64,000 nucleotides of DNA. It comes from Linyphia triangularis. Its lineage: Eukaryota > Arthropoda > Arachnida > Araneae > Linyphiidae. The DNA is taken from positions 26,302,093-26,366,092 of the forward strand of contig OZ021731.1 of the NCBI GenBank assembly GCA_963978545.1. The letters are read 5' to 3'. The notes beneath the pieces were generated by a model that ran no database searches, had not been told where the DNA came from, and worked only from the letters and a program-made list of their open reading frames with translations. The first letter of the stretch is position 1; each line of letters opens with the position of its first letter. A program made the position numbers and the translations under genes. Below are positions 33,794-45,220 of the stretch, in pieces.

Positions 33794-35492
33794 AAAAGGG
33801 AGATTAGAAACAACAACAACAACGTCTGACTTTAATTTCAAGAATTTGTAAATTGGAAGCGTTGATTGCCATCTTACACTTGGCGCACCAGTCTTCGATC
33901 TCTAGCAATCTTTGTCATTCAGTTTCCCAAGAAAATCAGGTAAGTTAACATAGCAAAATATGTAGAGAATGGGGCCTAAAATATTACCTTGTGGGACGCC
34001 TTCCATCGTACATCTTGGATCTGATAAAGTGCGACCAACTCTGACTTTGAATGTTCCGTCCTTAAGGTAGGATTTGATTATATAGGTAGTATTATCTGGC
34101 AAGTTCAAATGTATTAGTTTGAAATGCTGTCCCTTGTGGAAGACGAGGTTAAACGTCTTCCCATTAGGAAAGCGGTTGACTGCTTGTTGTGTAATGCTTC
34201 TCCTATGAATTCCAGGATTCTGACAAGTTGGTGGGTAACGTTTAAAATTAAATGGTGTTACAAGTTGTTACAGTAAAGAAGAAATTAAAATAGGTGTTTT
34301 TCAGAAGTCATCTAGTCGAATAGAAATTCTGATGTACATATTGAAATTTTTTTAATAATATAAATGAAATCGAGTTACACGTGCATACGTTTTAAATGAT
34401 TCGGAGCCACTGAGAGCAGGTATCAATATACATATATTCGAGAAATGCATCGATACATATGATACAATTAATCAATGAAGTATCACTGACAGAGCAATAT
34501 CGAAAAGGAAGCCTACGCTTGGGCCTTTTTGTTGTACTCGTACAAGTAAATTTAGCGCTAACTACAAACACATTACAATATTAGGTATTTAAAAAATCAC
34601 TTTCAATCAATTCTATTTTATTGATAAGTAATATACGATTCCTTATATTTCCTCAATGTGTGTAAATTGCTATATTGTCTTTTGAATAGTGCTGCCGATA
34701 ATCTTACAATGGGATAATCAATGTGTGGAATGTTCGTCTATTTTCTGACTCCTCTAAGATGCTTCGCCTTATAGATTTTTGTAATTCGTTAAGAGTTGTA
34801 AATATATCTGGAACATTTCTACGACACTGAATTTATAACATTTGTGCTGAATTTTAGAGTGGTGAATACAATAAAAGTGAATTTTGAGTTACTCCTCAAT
34901 CAGAACGTTTAACCTATTTTTGATCACTAAAAGTTAATTAACCGAGATTTTAAAAAAAAAAAAAAAAAAAAAAGCATATTTTTCCTGTGTTTGATATCTT
35001 AAATAAATATCAGAGTTGTGGCATTGTGGAAAGTAGGTGAATTAGTGATGAATCAATGAGCTTTGAATGATATTCGGAAATATCTATTTCAAAATAAATG
35101 CATTCTAAGTTTGATACTTTAAATCAACTCTATAAATTTCAAACAAACGAATATATAATTAGAGGCGCTAATATAACAGTGTAGCTATTTTTTCTTTGAA
35201 AAACAAATGACAAACCATAAGTAATTTGCTGTTTTAAATACAATAAAACAATGCCTTCACATATTGAAAATTGTGTAGTAATTTATATAAATTGGTAAAA
35301 TTTAGTTGTTCGTTAGCCCGCTATGTTCCAAAAACCGAAGCTGTATAGACCAAATTTTGAACAGTTACAATTTTGAAATTGTAAAAAATAAAGATGAAGT
35401 ATAATGATGACTTTAAAAACCGATGAGAATAATTACAGATATTTAATATAATAAAAATATTTTTAAAAAAAAGTTATCCCTGCCGTAGTAGT

Positions 35493-35534
35493 AAAGTATT
35501 AGTACGCAATCTATTGATTGCGTACTAATACTTT
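35493..35534. repeat. Perfect 19-bp hairpin, 4-base loop
   Basis: AAAGTATTAGTACGCAATC at 35493-35511 is the exact reverse complement of 35516-35534, with TATT between. I see no terminal repeat or coding context around it. Confidence 0.9.
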
Positions 35535-36313
35535 TTAATTATTATTCACTATGACCGTATAATGATTATACTATATTGAATTATTATGAACTTCAACATT
35601 CCTTCTGCCTTTATAAGTTTGTATAATTCTAAACCAGCTTGTATCAAATTGTCATTCTTATAAAACATATAATTTTTTTTCGAATAATATTTTGAAAAAG
35701 TTATAATCACCAATAATTAATATTTATTCTATGTGTTTATATAAATCTGTATCATTAAATTTACAAGTTTAAAATCTTTCAAAACTGCTCCAGTCTCTTC
35801 TAGATCTCCGTTTTGAAGAGTTTTTAAGCAAGGAAAACGTTGTTGGCATCGATACTGATTTTATGGACGAAATAATAAAAAATACTTGAATTTTTTTCCT
35901 ATTTTGATAAATAAAATTCAAAAGAGAATATACTTTGCTAAAAATAATAAGGGAAATGTTCTTTAGACATTCGTACTAAATTTTAGAATACCTGCTACAT
36001 TGGAAGTGGCATAACTGGAACGTTTAACCTCTTTTCGATCTCTGAAAATTAGTTAATGGAGACACTAATAACTTATTTTTTACCAAATATTCTTACTTCT
36101 ATCAGTTTTTAGTTACATTAAACTCTTGACACTAAATAAGAGTGATGCATACTAGCTAAATACTCGAACGTTTTAGAATAATCTTACAAACGATTCCAAC
36201 TACAACAATTATATATCTGGGGCCAATTGTTCTTACTTCGAACTTGTAAGTTAGCCTCTATACCTGGACTCCCCCACAAATAAATATTGTTTAATATTAA
36301 TTAAAAACTGATA

Positions 36314-36412
36314 TTTTATTTATTATTTTAGGGTCATTAAATATAATTATATTTAATATTAGGGTCATTAAATATAATTATATTTAATGACCCTAATATA
36401 ATAAATAAAAGC
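36314..36412. repeat. Snap-back repeat with a perfect 44-bp palindrome
   Basis: Positions 36356-36399 are a perfect palindrome centred on ATATAATTATAT with GGGTCATTAA/TTAATGACCC arms. Its left half also occurs directly upstream (36329-36358), and the outer flanks (TTTTATTTATTATTTTAGGG and its near-inverse on the right) also pair. The arrangement looks like a replication template-switch product. Confidence 0.85.
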
Positions 36413-36649
36413 TATATTAACTGAAATATAAATGTTTAGAAAAGAAGGGTATCTAATTTATGAATAGTTATAACTTTTCAAACAGTTTTTGCAAATGTGC
36501 CCTGAAACACCACTCGGAAAGTATTCCTTTTTTATTTAGATTTTAATCAAACAATGATCTGGCTCAGTATAGCACGCATGTAGCTTTCACTCCAAAAAAT
36601 CCCAAAAGTACGATCAACAAAGCTCGATCAAGGTATGGTTCAAAAATAT

Positions 36650-37320
36650 TGTTGCGTGGGTGGGGTTCGAAAGATTTGAAGCCAAAGCAGATCAAAACTT
36701 GAAGAAGTTTATTCCACAATAACTCTTCACAGATTCCTTTACAACTCCAGAACTTCTCGTTCTAGTAGACTCAATACAGCTCTATACACAACAATAGAGC
36801 ACAAACAGCAGTTAAACTTGACACACAACTGCTAAATCACCGCAAAAGACAATACAATACAGTTGTTCGCTTTCGAACTACTCTGAATGCTCACTGAGAC
36901 TCAGTATCTTAACTAACTAACTAACCAACCAACCAACTCCACTCACGGCCGGTCTTATATAGGAGTCAAATCTTCTCAAAATTTCTAGAGGTAGGTATTT
37001 GGAGAACTTTCCAGATCGTAGTCGAAAAGTTCTATACATGTACATGGGGACAGAAAATGTCACCAAATGGTCGCCAACTTGTCTCTATCTTGCCAATTTG
37101 GCGAGATTGCCATTACCATAATGTTAAATGCCCTGCTCCTTGTAAAACTCGCTTTCGAGCGTTACCTCTGTAAAACTCATTATCAAGCATTAAGACACAC
37201 ATTGCGGGGAAGCAAACTAACAACGAACTATTGCACTGCCTTATGCGAAATGTACATAAATTTTACTATTTACAAAATTAACACTACGAAATATTTACAA
37301 ATATACAAAAATTCGTAACA
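36650..37320 (+). mobile_element. Solo LTR, family A copy 2
   Basis: It begins TGTTGCG and ends CGTAACA, with ATAT on both sides (36646-36649 and 37321-37324). The conserved landmarks GGTTCGAAAGATTTGAAGCC, CAGAACTTCTCG, CGGCCGGTCTTATATAGG (TATA box near 36955) and GGAGAACTTTCC occur in the same order as in copy 1. The CGCCAA block is shorter than in copy 1, so the 671-bp length reflects an internal deletion. Confidence 0.75.
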
Positions 37321-37629
37321 ATATTATTCATTAGCCTTATTAGGGATTTGAATAATAACCAATATATTAAATAAATTTTTTTTAATCAAGCAGTTCAAAT
37401 TTTTTTTTTTAAATGTAGTCTAAGAATAAATTTTTTATTTACGGAATTTTTCCATTGATAAGTAATTTCAGTCAAAAAACAGATTTTTTTTTATAAATAA
37501 GGTCTATATTCTTCTAAAAATTATTAATACATGTTACTTAAGAAGTTGAGTGCCATAACTGACCATCCCACAATATTTATGTTTCTGAGGAGCAGTACAG
37601 TGGAAGACTACAAAGTATGGTATCACTAA

Positions 37630-38190
37630 TAGGCTTGGGCAATGTATCGATACATCGTCTAAAACCGGTATGAAATCAACATCGTCAAACCGGTGTCACT
37701 ATTTTCCCTAAACCGATATATCACTATCTTTTTTGACGAGAGCGCGATACACTCATTGCCTAGCACTTCAAGGACGAAGTACCGATGATGCCACGATTCA
37801 TGCGCGGTGTTTCTAAAATACTATAGAAACGTATTGAAACCGTCGACACCGCGCCGTTTGAGACACGATTCTTCACCAGATCGCAGTAATCCTCCCTGCA
37901 TATGAGCGGTGTATCCAAGACTGTATAGAAACGTAGTGTAACAGCTACACCGCGCCGTTTGAGACGATTTCCATTTGCTTTTGCTGTATTGGCATCGTGG
38001 TAATCGTGTTATGAGCGATGTTTCCATGATTGAATAGAAATTAAACGCGCACTTAATCACTTATTACATGTTGCATTCGCTTTTGCATCCTCGGGCTTTT
38101 GAAATTTAAAATAAAGTTGGAAAAAAGTGCACATTTCAAGGGAAAAAAGCACGTATGACATGTTGAAATAATAATTCAATTTTACGATGA

Positions 38191-38229
<39 letters not shown>

Positions 38230-39533
38230 TAGGTCTCGCTTTTATTTCCTATTTCGTTTTTACAGCTGAGTATTGAAATTACGAAGTGGTTTTCAGGCGC
38301 CAATTAGTCTAGTAATATTGGAGATTCGATGAAAGAAGTATTCCTTTTATTGTTTGAACATTTTTTTGTTGTTGTTCTATCAACTCATGAAAAACATTTT
38401 GATTTTTATTTAATTTGTCATCAGATAAAAGACCTTGATATTCTATTTTTGGAATTCAATTAAGTATTTCCTAAACTTTTTGTGTTCATTTTTTATTTAT
38501 TTTTTCTCTAACTTGGAAGAAAAAAATTATTACATTTTTGTATTTTTAAATCGTTTACATTAACTTCAGGATTTTTTTATCTAACATTTTTACCCTTTGA
38601 GAGCTTTGCTTTATTTATTAACTCAAAGGGATTGCGGTATTCTTGCTTGGTAATTTATGTTTAGTTCTTACCCAGTTAAGATAATCAGGTTGTTTATTAC
38701 TATGATGGTTTGTTATATCTGCCAAAGTCAGTATGAACTAGCGCATGGACGGATCACAGTTATTTCTCTAGTTTGATTGCTTCAAAACTTATAAACGATT
38801 TTTTTCCCATTTACGTTGAAGGATTTTCTCTTCTGACTCCTAAGTAAATAAATGTTTTATAATTTTTTTTCTTTCAGTTTGTACGATTTGAATAAAGTAA
38901 TATATTTCCATAAGATTAATTACTCAATCCAACATTGCTTGTTAAAAATGCTGAAATGCAGATTTTTTGGGCACAAAATAAAAATCATTAGAATTTTAAT
39001 TTTATGCATTATTTTATTTTTATTGTTTAATAGTTATATTGTATATAGTAAGTAATAAAATATTCATTGTAAAGTATGTTTGTGATTTAATAATTAAGAA
39101 TATCCAATAACTAAAGAAACATGTGCACCGCCAGGAAGTGCACTTGTCCCCCCCCCTTCCCTCTCTCTCCTCTCTTTCCGTGGATAACAACAAAGTAAAA
39201 TTTCATTAAGATAGAGAAATTGAAAAATCCGCATTAAACCAAAAAAAAAATAATAATAATAATAACCGGCTTATACCCCTTGGGTGCTTTGTATATCCCT
39301 CTGAAAGTAATTCGGTCACTGCTTATGTTAGTTCAATAAACTTCCACACATGAACTCAATAAAATGTTGCAAAGCTAAGTAAGCATAACTTTCGGCTACA
39401 TAGCGTGTTATGAAAACGTTGTTTTATAGTATTTTGTAAAAAAAATATAGTTAACATCGTGATGTATCGTGACATCGGGATGTTTGCTTCCCGATATATC
39501 GTGATGCAGAAATGTTAACATCGCCCAAGCCTA
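37630..39533. mobile_element. hAT-like element with TAGGCTTGGGC ends
   Basis: The left end, TAGGCTTGGGCAATGTATCG, is mirrored by AACATCGCCCAAGCCTA at 39517-39533. ATCGATAC/GATATATCG motifs fill both subterminal zones. At 37802, 37903 and 38013 a block of GNGCGGTGTTTCC, TATAGAAAC and CACCGCGCCGTTTGAGAC is repeated with a period of about 105 bp. The interior 38100-38580 matches 11200-11870. I find no target duplication and no transposase. Non-autonomous. Confidence 0.65.
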
Positions 39534-40291
39534 GTTGCAATCATTTGAGTTAATCATTTAACAAAGAATCGCATTTAAAAAGTTAATCTGCAATAAGTTG
39601 GCCTTTATTTTACCTGTGTTAATTTCAAACCTTTATTAAATATGCATTTTTTTTTTTTTTTTTTTCGAAACAAAGATTAATTAATATAAGAAGAAAGGGA
39701 GGATATTTAATTTTGTAAAAAACTGCCTTAATTTTAGAGTGGTTTGATCAAACGGAAACGAGCGTGATATAGAGAAATGGAGCAGTGACAAAAGTCAAAA
39801 TTTTAGGTAACCGAATTTAAGTACGTCGTTTAACTACTTACCTCTATATTACCTCAGAACTAATCAAGTCTAAATCCTATTGGATAACTTTGAGAGTAAA
39901 AAACTAAATAATATTCCCATTTGACTTTATGTATAAAGCTATGTTTTTTGCCTCGTTAAATGCTTAAGAACATTTTAACGATTGACGAATGCTATGCTTC
40001 GATAGAAAACAAACTTTCATATTCTGCATTTAAACAAAAATCATTGAATTTGGTGACCTTGGTTCGTTTGGATTTAAAGAATATAAGGCAACATTTTATT
40101 AAGACTCAGAGAAAAATATTGAAAAATGAAAAGTAAGGTGTAATTTGAAAAATAGTTATTTTGTTTATGAAAGTAAATAATCTTTTTAAAATACTTTTTA
40201 TAAGTTCTCTTTGTCTTAAAACATAATTTTAGCCATTTTGAAATTCCACAATTGAGAAAAATATAAGAAAAAGTTTAAGAAATATAGTGTT

Positions 40292-40327
<36 letters not shown>

Positions 40328-41440
40328 GTTTTGATTCCACTTAATAATAAATGCAGTTTCATAAATAGCTTTTTGCTCATTTCCAACTTAAAATAAATCC
40401 TTGAAAGAGCGAAAACCTCAAGAGCAACATAAACATTGCAATTTGAAGTGTGAAAAGTTTAACATTTTAGCTTAAGCTCCATTTACAGAGCGTTTCCATC
40501 GTTTTCTTAGGAAAACTTACTTTCCAGGATAATTTATAATTTCGCTCCAACTATAGTTATACTTACAAGCTTTAAGAATGGAGATTCGTAATTAATTTTG
40601 TCAAGTTTGGAATTGCTAACCGTACGTACACCTCGTGGAAGAAATATTCCTTTATAACAAATACTAGCTGATGGCCCTACGCTGGTGAGGACGCTTTGAA
40701 TAGCATGGAAGTTTGTATTACAGGCAAAAGTTTTTATTCACTCGGAATTGTAAAATAAACACGAAGCCTCTTCATCAACTTCACATTGATGACAAAAATG
40801 TCTCAAGGAAATGAAGTCTCATGTTAGGTACTGGCTTAGCTTAACATCACTGCTATGGTAAATAATAAAGATATAATAAAAACAGAAAAAATGCATTTTG
40901 GTTTAGATTGAATAATAACTTTCATTGCTCCATTCAATAGATCTATTATTTTCTAATCTAAGTGCATATTGTTGTGATATTTCTGAAGCTTTATTAGTAA
41001 TCGTACACATTGTTGGTGGCATTTGAATGAAAACATCAAAATGACTCGCAATTTTTCGGCTAAATGCCATCCTTCATTTCAATAACATTAAAATCCCTCT
41101 TGCTGAATCTTGATCAGTCCGTGCTATTTAAATTCAACACCCAATCAGAACATTTCATGCATTACGCTTTAAAATTTAGCTTGATGAACAATTCGTTTAC
41201 CGCGTCGATTAGCAGTCAATATATGGAAATATTGCACTAAGATTTAAACCCCTTATCAGACAGAAAATTGAAATCCGAAAAATAAGGAGGACTCATTAGA
41301 ATAACTTTTGTTATATATTACAAGCAAGCAATTACCATTCCTGATAATTCTTTTTAAATGTCGTATTAAATTTTATTAAAAACAACTTTTAATGAAATTT
41401 AAAAGTCTTTCGTCTTTCGTCTTTCTTCTCGTCCTGCACA
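39534..41440. other. A+T-rich DNA, no gene; possible Helitron tail at 40672
   Basis: No gene. ACTAGCTGATGGCCC at about 40665-40680 is the reverse complement of a CAGCTAGT-type Helitron end, so a minus-strand Helitron fragment may begin here, but I cannot trace its other end. A 34-base T run lies at 40293-40326. Confidence 0.4.
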
Positions 41441-41448
41441 TTATTTAT

Positions 41449-41628
41449 TGGTTGGTTTGTACGCTCGACGACCTATTTTTATGCACAATGACGGCTAATC
41501 AAGGCGGGATCTATAGCTTAACATCGATGTCGAACCACTACGAACATCCATGTCTAATCCGAAATTCGATCCAGGGAACCTTTGTAATGCAAAGCCAGAG
41601 CGCCAGACACACAACCATCAGGTGGCTG
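41449..41628 (-). mobile_element. tRNA-derived SINE (family 2), minus strand
   Basis: In reverse complement: GATGGTTGTGTGTCTGGCGC (A-box region), TGGATCGAATTTCGG (decayed B box), AGACATGGATGTTCGTAG, TTGATTAGCCGTCATTGTGC and a CAAACCAACCAA tail. It matches the plus-strand copy at 15101 in order. The open frame across it (41392-41637) is not a gene. Confidence 0.75.
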
Positions 41629-42224
41629 TATTACTGATTTACCAAGATCTTAAAATCTGACTGACTATTTGGGTTCAAGAGCAGGGGGAAGGGACGAAGT
41701 ACCAGACCTCTTCAAACCTCGATCACATGATTAATGATGGAGTTACACTTAGAATTGATTAAATCTAATTGAACCCAGTGATATCTGATTGGACAGATTT
41801 ATATATAAAGGCAAAGCCCTCATTTACTGATCCCTAATTCCCCCACTTCCCATATAGTCACAGCATTGAAATTTAGTACTTTGGTACAAATGTCAACAAG
41901 GACGAACATAGAAAAAATAAACTATTCCGATCTCAATAAGCATAACTTTAAAGGGTCGAAAAGGGGCCAAACGTTCCTAACGAGGGATTTTCAAATGTTT
42001 TTTTCTCAATGAAGTCACTGACATTTGGTACAAATGTCTAGATGTGCAGGCATAGGAAAAGAAAACTATTTCGATATCGAGTATCCATTTCTAAGGAGTC
42101 GAAAAGGAGTTAAACGTATCAAACTTTAGAACTATTCAAATGTCTCACTTCAAATAAAGCCACAACTCTGATATTTGGTAAAAATGTCAACAAGGGTATG
42201 CATAAAAAAGTGAACTATCCCGAC

Positions 42225-43358
42225 CAATGGCGGCCCGTGTTGTAACTTGGAATTGTAGATGGCGCTCTCTTTGTTCATAACATGAGTGTCTAGTGCAGAA
42301 ATCTTCAGATAGCAGATTAGATCACGATGCGACCCTGAGCTGTTTAGAGGGTCAGTATAGATTCATTGTAATCAAATATTAATTGATTTCCTGTCTTCTT
42401 GTTTAGTGATTGTCTTCAAATAAACAAAGAAAAAAGCCAAATGGAAATGTTTTTATTTATAGTTTTGTGTTTTGTGCAGTGAATAACATATAACTTATTT
42501 TAGATCGTGATCGGAAATACTAGTTCATCCGGAAACATGCGATAACCCCCCCCCCCCCTCACCATCACCACCACCACAGACTTTTCACGATCATTCATGA
42601 ACGCAGTCTTTCATCTTCATGGACGTCGCCAGGAATATTTGCAAGGCGGTACAAGACTAGATTTTATCAAAATTATTAATATTTTAGATATGTTAATTAA
42701 TAATTATGCATTATAACTATTTTTTTAAAATAGTTAAAAAAAAAAGTCATGGTATTATATTTTTGAAAGCGCAACCCTGTTAACGAGAAAAAATATATAT
42801 AATAATAGTATTAAAAATGTATTTTTAACGATTTTTTTTTTTTATCATCTAACTAGATCTCACGACATTCAAGAGACAGTGTTTAGAACAGAGGAACACG
42901 AAGATGCAAAAATACAGGAGAGTAAAATGTTATTCCTTCCAGGTTTCGGAAATATTTAAAAAAAATAATCGTTTGCTCTCACTTTCCCCTACCCACGCTA
43001 ATTTTCGACCAATCAGTTCATCGAACTTTCATGGACAGCCGAAGTTAGAAAAGTGTTCACTGGCAGTTTCTCTAAATATTACAATGAGGGAAAGGATCTG
43101 TTGGGTTCTATCAGTTACCATAGCAACGTCACAGCCCAAACGAGTTTCATGAACACTCGTCTGCTGTTCGGAGAAAGGTCACCAGTTTGGGTTGATATTG
43201 AATATTGTGACGACAGGTTTGCTGTTTATCGATTTTTTTTACACTTACCGTAGAAATATCTTCATTTTAGAAGATTGTAAAATATATCATTTTAGTTTCG
43301 AACTAATAAATTTAGATGCAGCCCGACTGTACTGGTTGTAGTGCACGAGCCGCCACTG
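42225..43358. mobile_element. hAT-type element (CAGTGGCGGC ends)
   Basis: The ends are CAATGGCGGCCCGTG and CACGAGCCGCCACTG, inverted repeats of about 15 bp with two mismatches. The flanks are ATCCCGAC and ATTCCGAA, an 8-bp duplication with two mismatches, which is also the CTATTCCGAT motif of the Helitron-like unit. The 1134 bp include a region of balanced composition (42900-43250) with overlapping open frames that I do not recognise, and a GTTACCATAGCAAC motif at 43114-43127. Confidence 0.8.
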
Positions 43359-44026
43359 ATTCCGAAGTGGATTAACTTATTTTAACTTATTTTAAAGGGT
43401 TGATACTTTCCAAACGAGAAATATCCTTTTGTCGCACTTCCATTCATGTCACTATTCTGCAATTTGACGCAAGTATCAATAATGTAAGTAACTGCAATCT
43501 CGATTAGTTAATTTTAAAGGCTCGGAAGTGGTCTAAATGTTCCAAATGAGGGATATTCAAATGTCTTACTTCAAATACAGTCATATCTCTGAAAATAGGA
43601 ACCAAGGGTAAGCACAGATAAATAAGCCATTCTGATCATGATTAACTAAACACAGATAAATTAGTTATTCTGATTGCGATTCACTAATTTTAAGATATTA
43701 AAACATTCCAAATGAGGAATATCCCAATGTTCCTCTTCCAACGAAGTCACGACAAATTACAAATTACAAACATTACAAATATCACAAAAGTATACCTAGA
43801 GAAAGTAAGATCTTCTGATCTCGATTAATTAATTTTAAAGGGTCGAAAAGTGACCGTAACGTTTCATACGCGGAATATCTCAATGTGCACTTTCGATTTA
43901 GTCACAATTATAAAATTTAAAACAAATGTCTATAAGGGCACGTGCTAATGTAGTAAGGCAGCGGTTCCCAAACCATGGGTCGCGGCCCATTGAGCAAGAA
44001 TCTAAGCCAAGATAAATACTATAGGG

Positions 44027-44908
44027 CAGCGTCCGCCACTAACTTTTAAAGACGGGCCGCATGACTTATGTTGGAACTTTCCGCGGGTCGCAGATTTATA
44101 CCGAATACGCCAATAAATATATTGCTTTACTACATATGTTCAATGTTAGAAATGTGATAATTACTAAAGATTTAACAATATAAAACAATTGAGAAAACTG
44201 AAACAATAATTTAACTTTTTTAAATTAATAAAAAACCAATTGATATTTGATTCTTGTTTCAAATAATTAAAAAAATAGTTTTCTTTACATTGTACATAAA
44301 AGTCATAAAAGAAATTAATCTTTAGTGACACTATTACAATGTGACTTGGCCTCATAATCAATTAAGATATTTAAAACATACCTCCTAAATCCTTCATTTT
44401 AGTCGATGTTAATTGCGAGACAATAACGGCCGGTTCGCTTTTTACTATCTACTTTGCGTTTAAAACTAGTCCCCGACACCATTATTGCACTGGAGTCATA
44501 GAGATCACGATTGTTCTTTTCACGTCAAAACAAAAGAGACCAGTATGCATTAAAACACCCAACTCGTCACAGAGAAAAAAGCAGAATTCGAATTGTGCCA
44601 TTCACGAATCGAGGGAGTGGGGTATCATAAGTACAAAACTAAGCAATGTGAAGGAATGCGTCACTGGTAATAATTCAAACTATTGATTTTTTTTATTTTT
44701 CTGGCAGTCTCAGAAAGGATTTTTCAGACTTACTGAAGCGGGCCACTTAATGGAAAACGCAGTTTTTGGTAATAAACACATACTATTGTAGACAAATTAA
44801 AATTATTTCCGCAAAATTTGATTTTTGCTCTTCTGTACTACCGGCGGACCGGAGAAAAAGCTGTCGCGGGCCGGATCCGGCCCGCGGGCCGCCTAGTGGC
44901 TGACGCTG
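44027..44908. mobile_element. hAT-type element, 882 bp, perfect target duplication
   Basis: The ends are CAGCGTCCGCCACTA on the left and TAGTGGCTGACGCTG on the right. Both subterminal zones are rich in GGGCCGC/GCGGGCC. A perfect 8-bp duplication, CTATAGGG, flanks it (44019-44026 and 44909-44916). The same element lies in the opposite orientation at 62306-63033. In the sister copy a short hAT-transposase-like N-terminus is visible; here the corresponding reading (44430-44470, minus) is decayed. Confidence 0.93.
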
Positions 44909-45220
44909 CTATAGGGGCTTCAGGGGTAGAGATGGGAACAATCGAGTCGCTCAATGATTAGCAACAATCGACGAATTTGATTGTATTCTTTGATGGTGTA
45001 ATGAAGAAATAATGCGTGAATTCAACAGCATGGCTAAACTAATAACAATAATAAATAATAAATAATTATAAATAACTAATAATAAATATTATAGGGGCTT
45101 CAGGGGTAGAAATGGGAATAATCGAATAGCTCAATGATTAACAACAATCGACGTGTTTGATTGTATTCTTCGATGGTGTAACAAAGGGAATAATGCGTGA
45201 ATTCTACAGCATGGCTAAAC
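44909..45220. repeat. Tandem duplication, about 130 bp, next to the hAT insertion
   Basis: TATAGGGGCTTCAGGGGTAG, then CAACAATCGACG, TTGATTGTATTCTT and CAGCATGGCTAAACT occur at about 44911-45042 and again at 45090-45220. The second copy is preceded by AATAAATATTATAGGGG with no insertion, while the first has the hAT between AATAAATACTATAGGG and CTATAGGGG. Confidence 0.85.

Larger units (their letters stand above)
32279..33821 (+). mobile_element. 5'-truncated I-type LINE with RNase H
   Basis: It is flanked by a perfect 10-bp target duplication, ACGTCTGACT (32269-32278 and 33822-33831), inside the minus-strand LINE. The 3' end is a (CAA)n tail. It carries the C-terminal part of a reverse transcriptase, an RNase H domain and a cysteine/histidine end motif. 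The 5' truncation removes the reverse-transcriptase catalytic core. It is clearly younger and better preserved than its target. Confidence 0.93.
31700..34255 (-). mobile_element. Jockey-type LINE fragment, split by another LINE
   Basis: Minus strand. The right-hand part (33832-34255) encodes reverse-transcriptase pieces including NLPDNTTYIIKSYLKDGTFK and the GVPQGNILGPILY motif (33902-34108). The left-hand part (31727-32268) continues with LGLPILDNLSWKKHVQIV, NKLRPFLGS and a C-terminus NAMLRKAFPS before a stop at about 31727. This order is typical of Jockey/X-element reverse transcriptases. It is 5' truncated near 34255, has frameshifts and stops, and lacks the YxDD motif, which falls in the degraded part near 33905. 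The exact 3' end is unclear, perhaps near 31600. Confidence 0.8.
34256..36645. other. A+T-rich DNA with two palindromes; no gene
   Basis: No gene. The block around CGTTTAACCT(A/C)TTTT(T/C)GATC recurs at 34905-34925 and 36020-36040, and 34370-34530 pairs with 27960-28140, all diverged. Two clear palindromes are listed separately. Confidence 0.45.

Noticed and set aside
42904..43253. Two overlapping open frames as a captured host gene in a hAT
   Set aside because: Neither has a recognisable domain, they overlap in different frames, and the region is bounded by hAT ends; kept only as part of the element.
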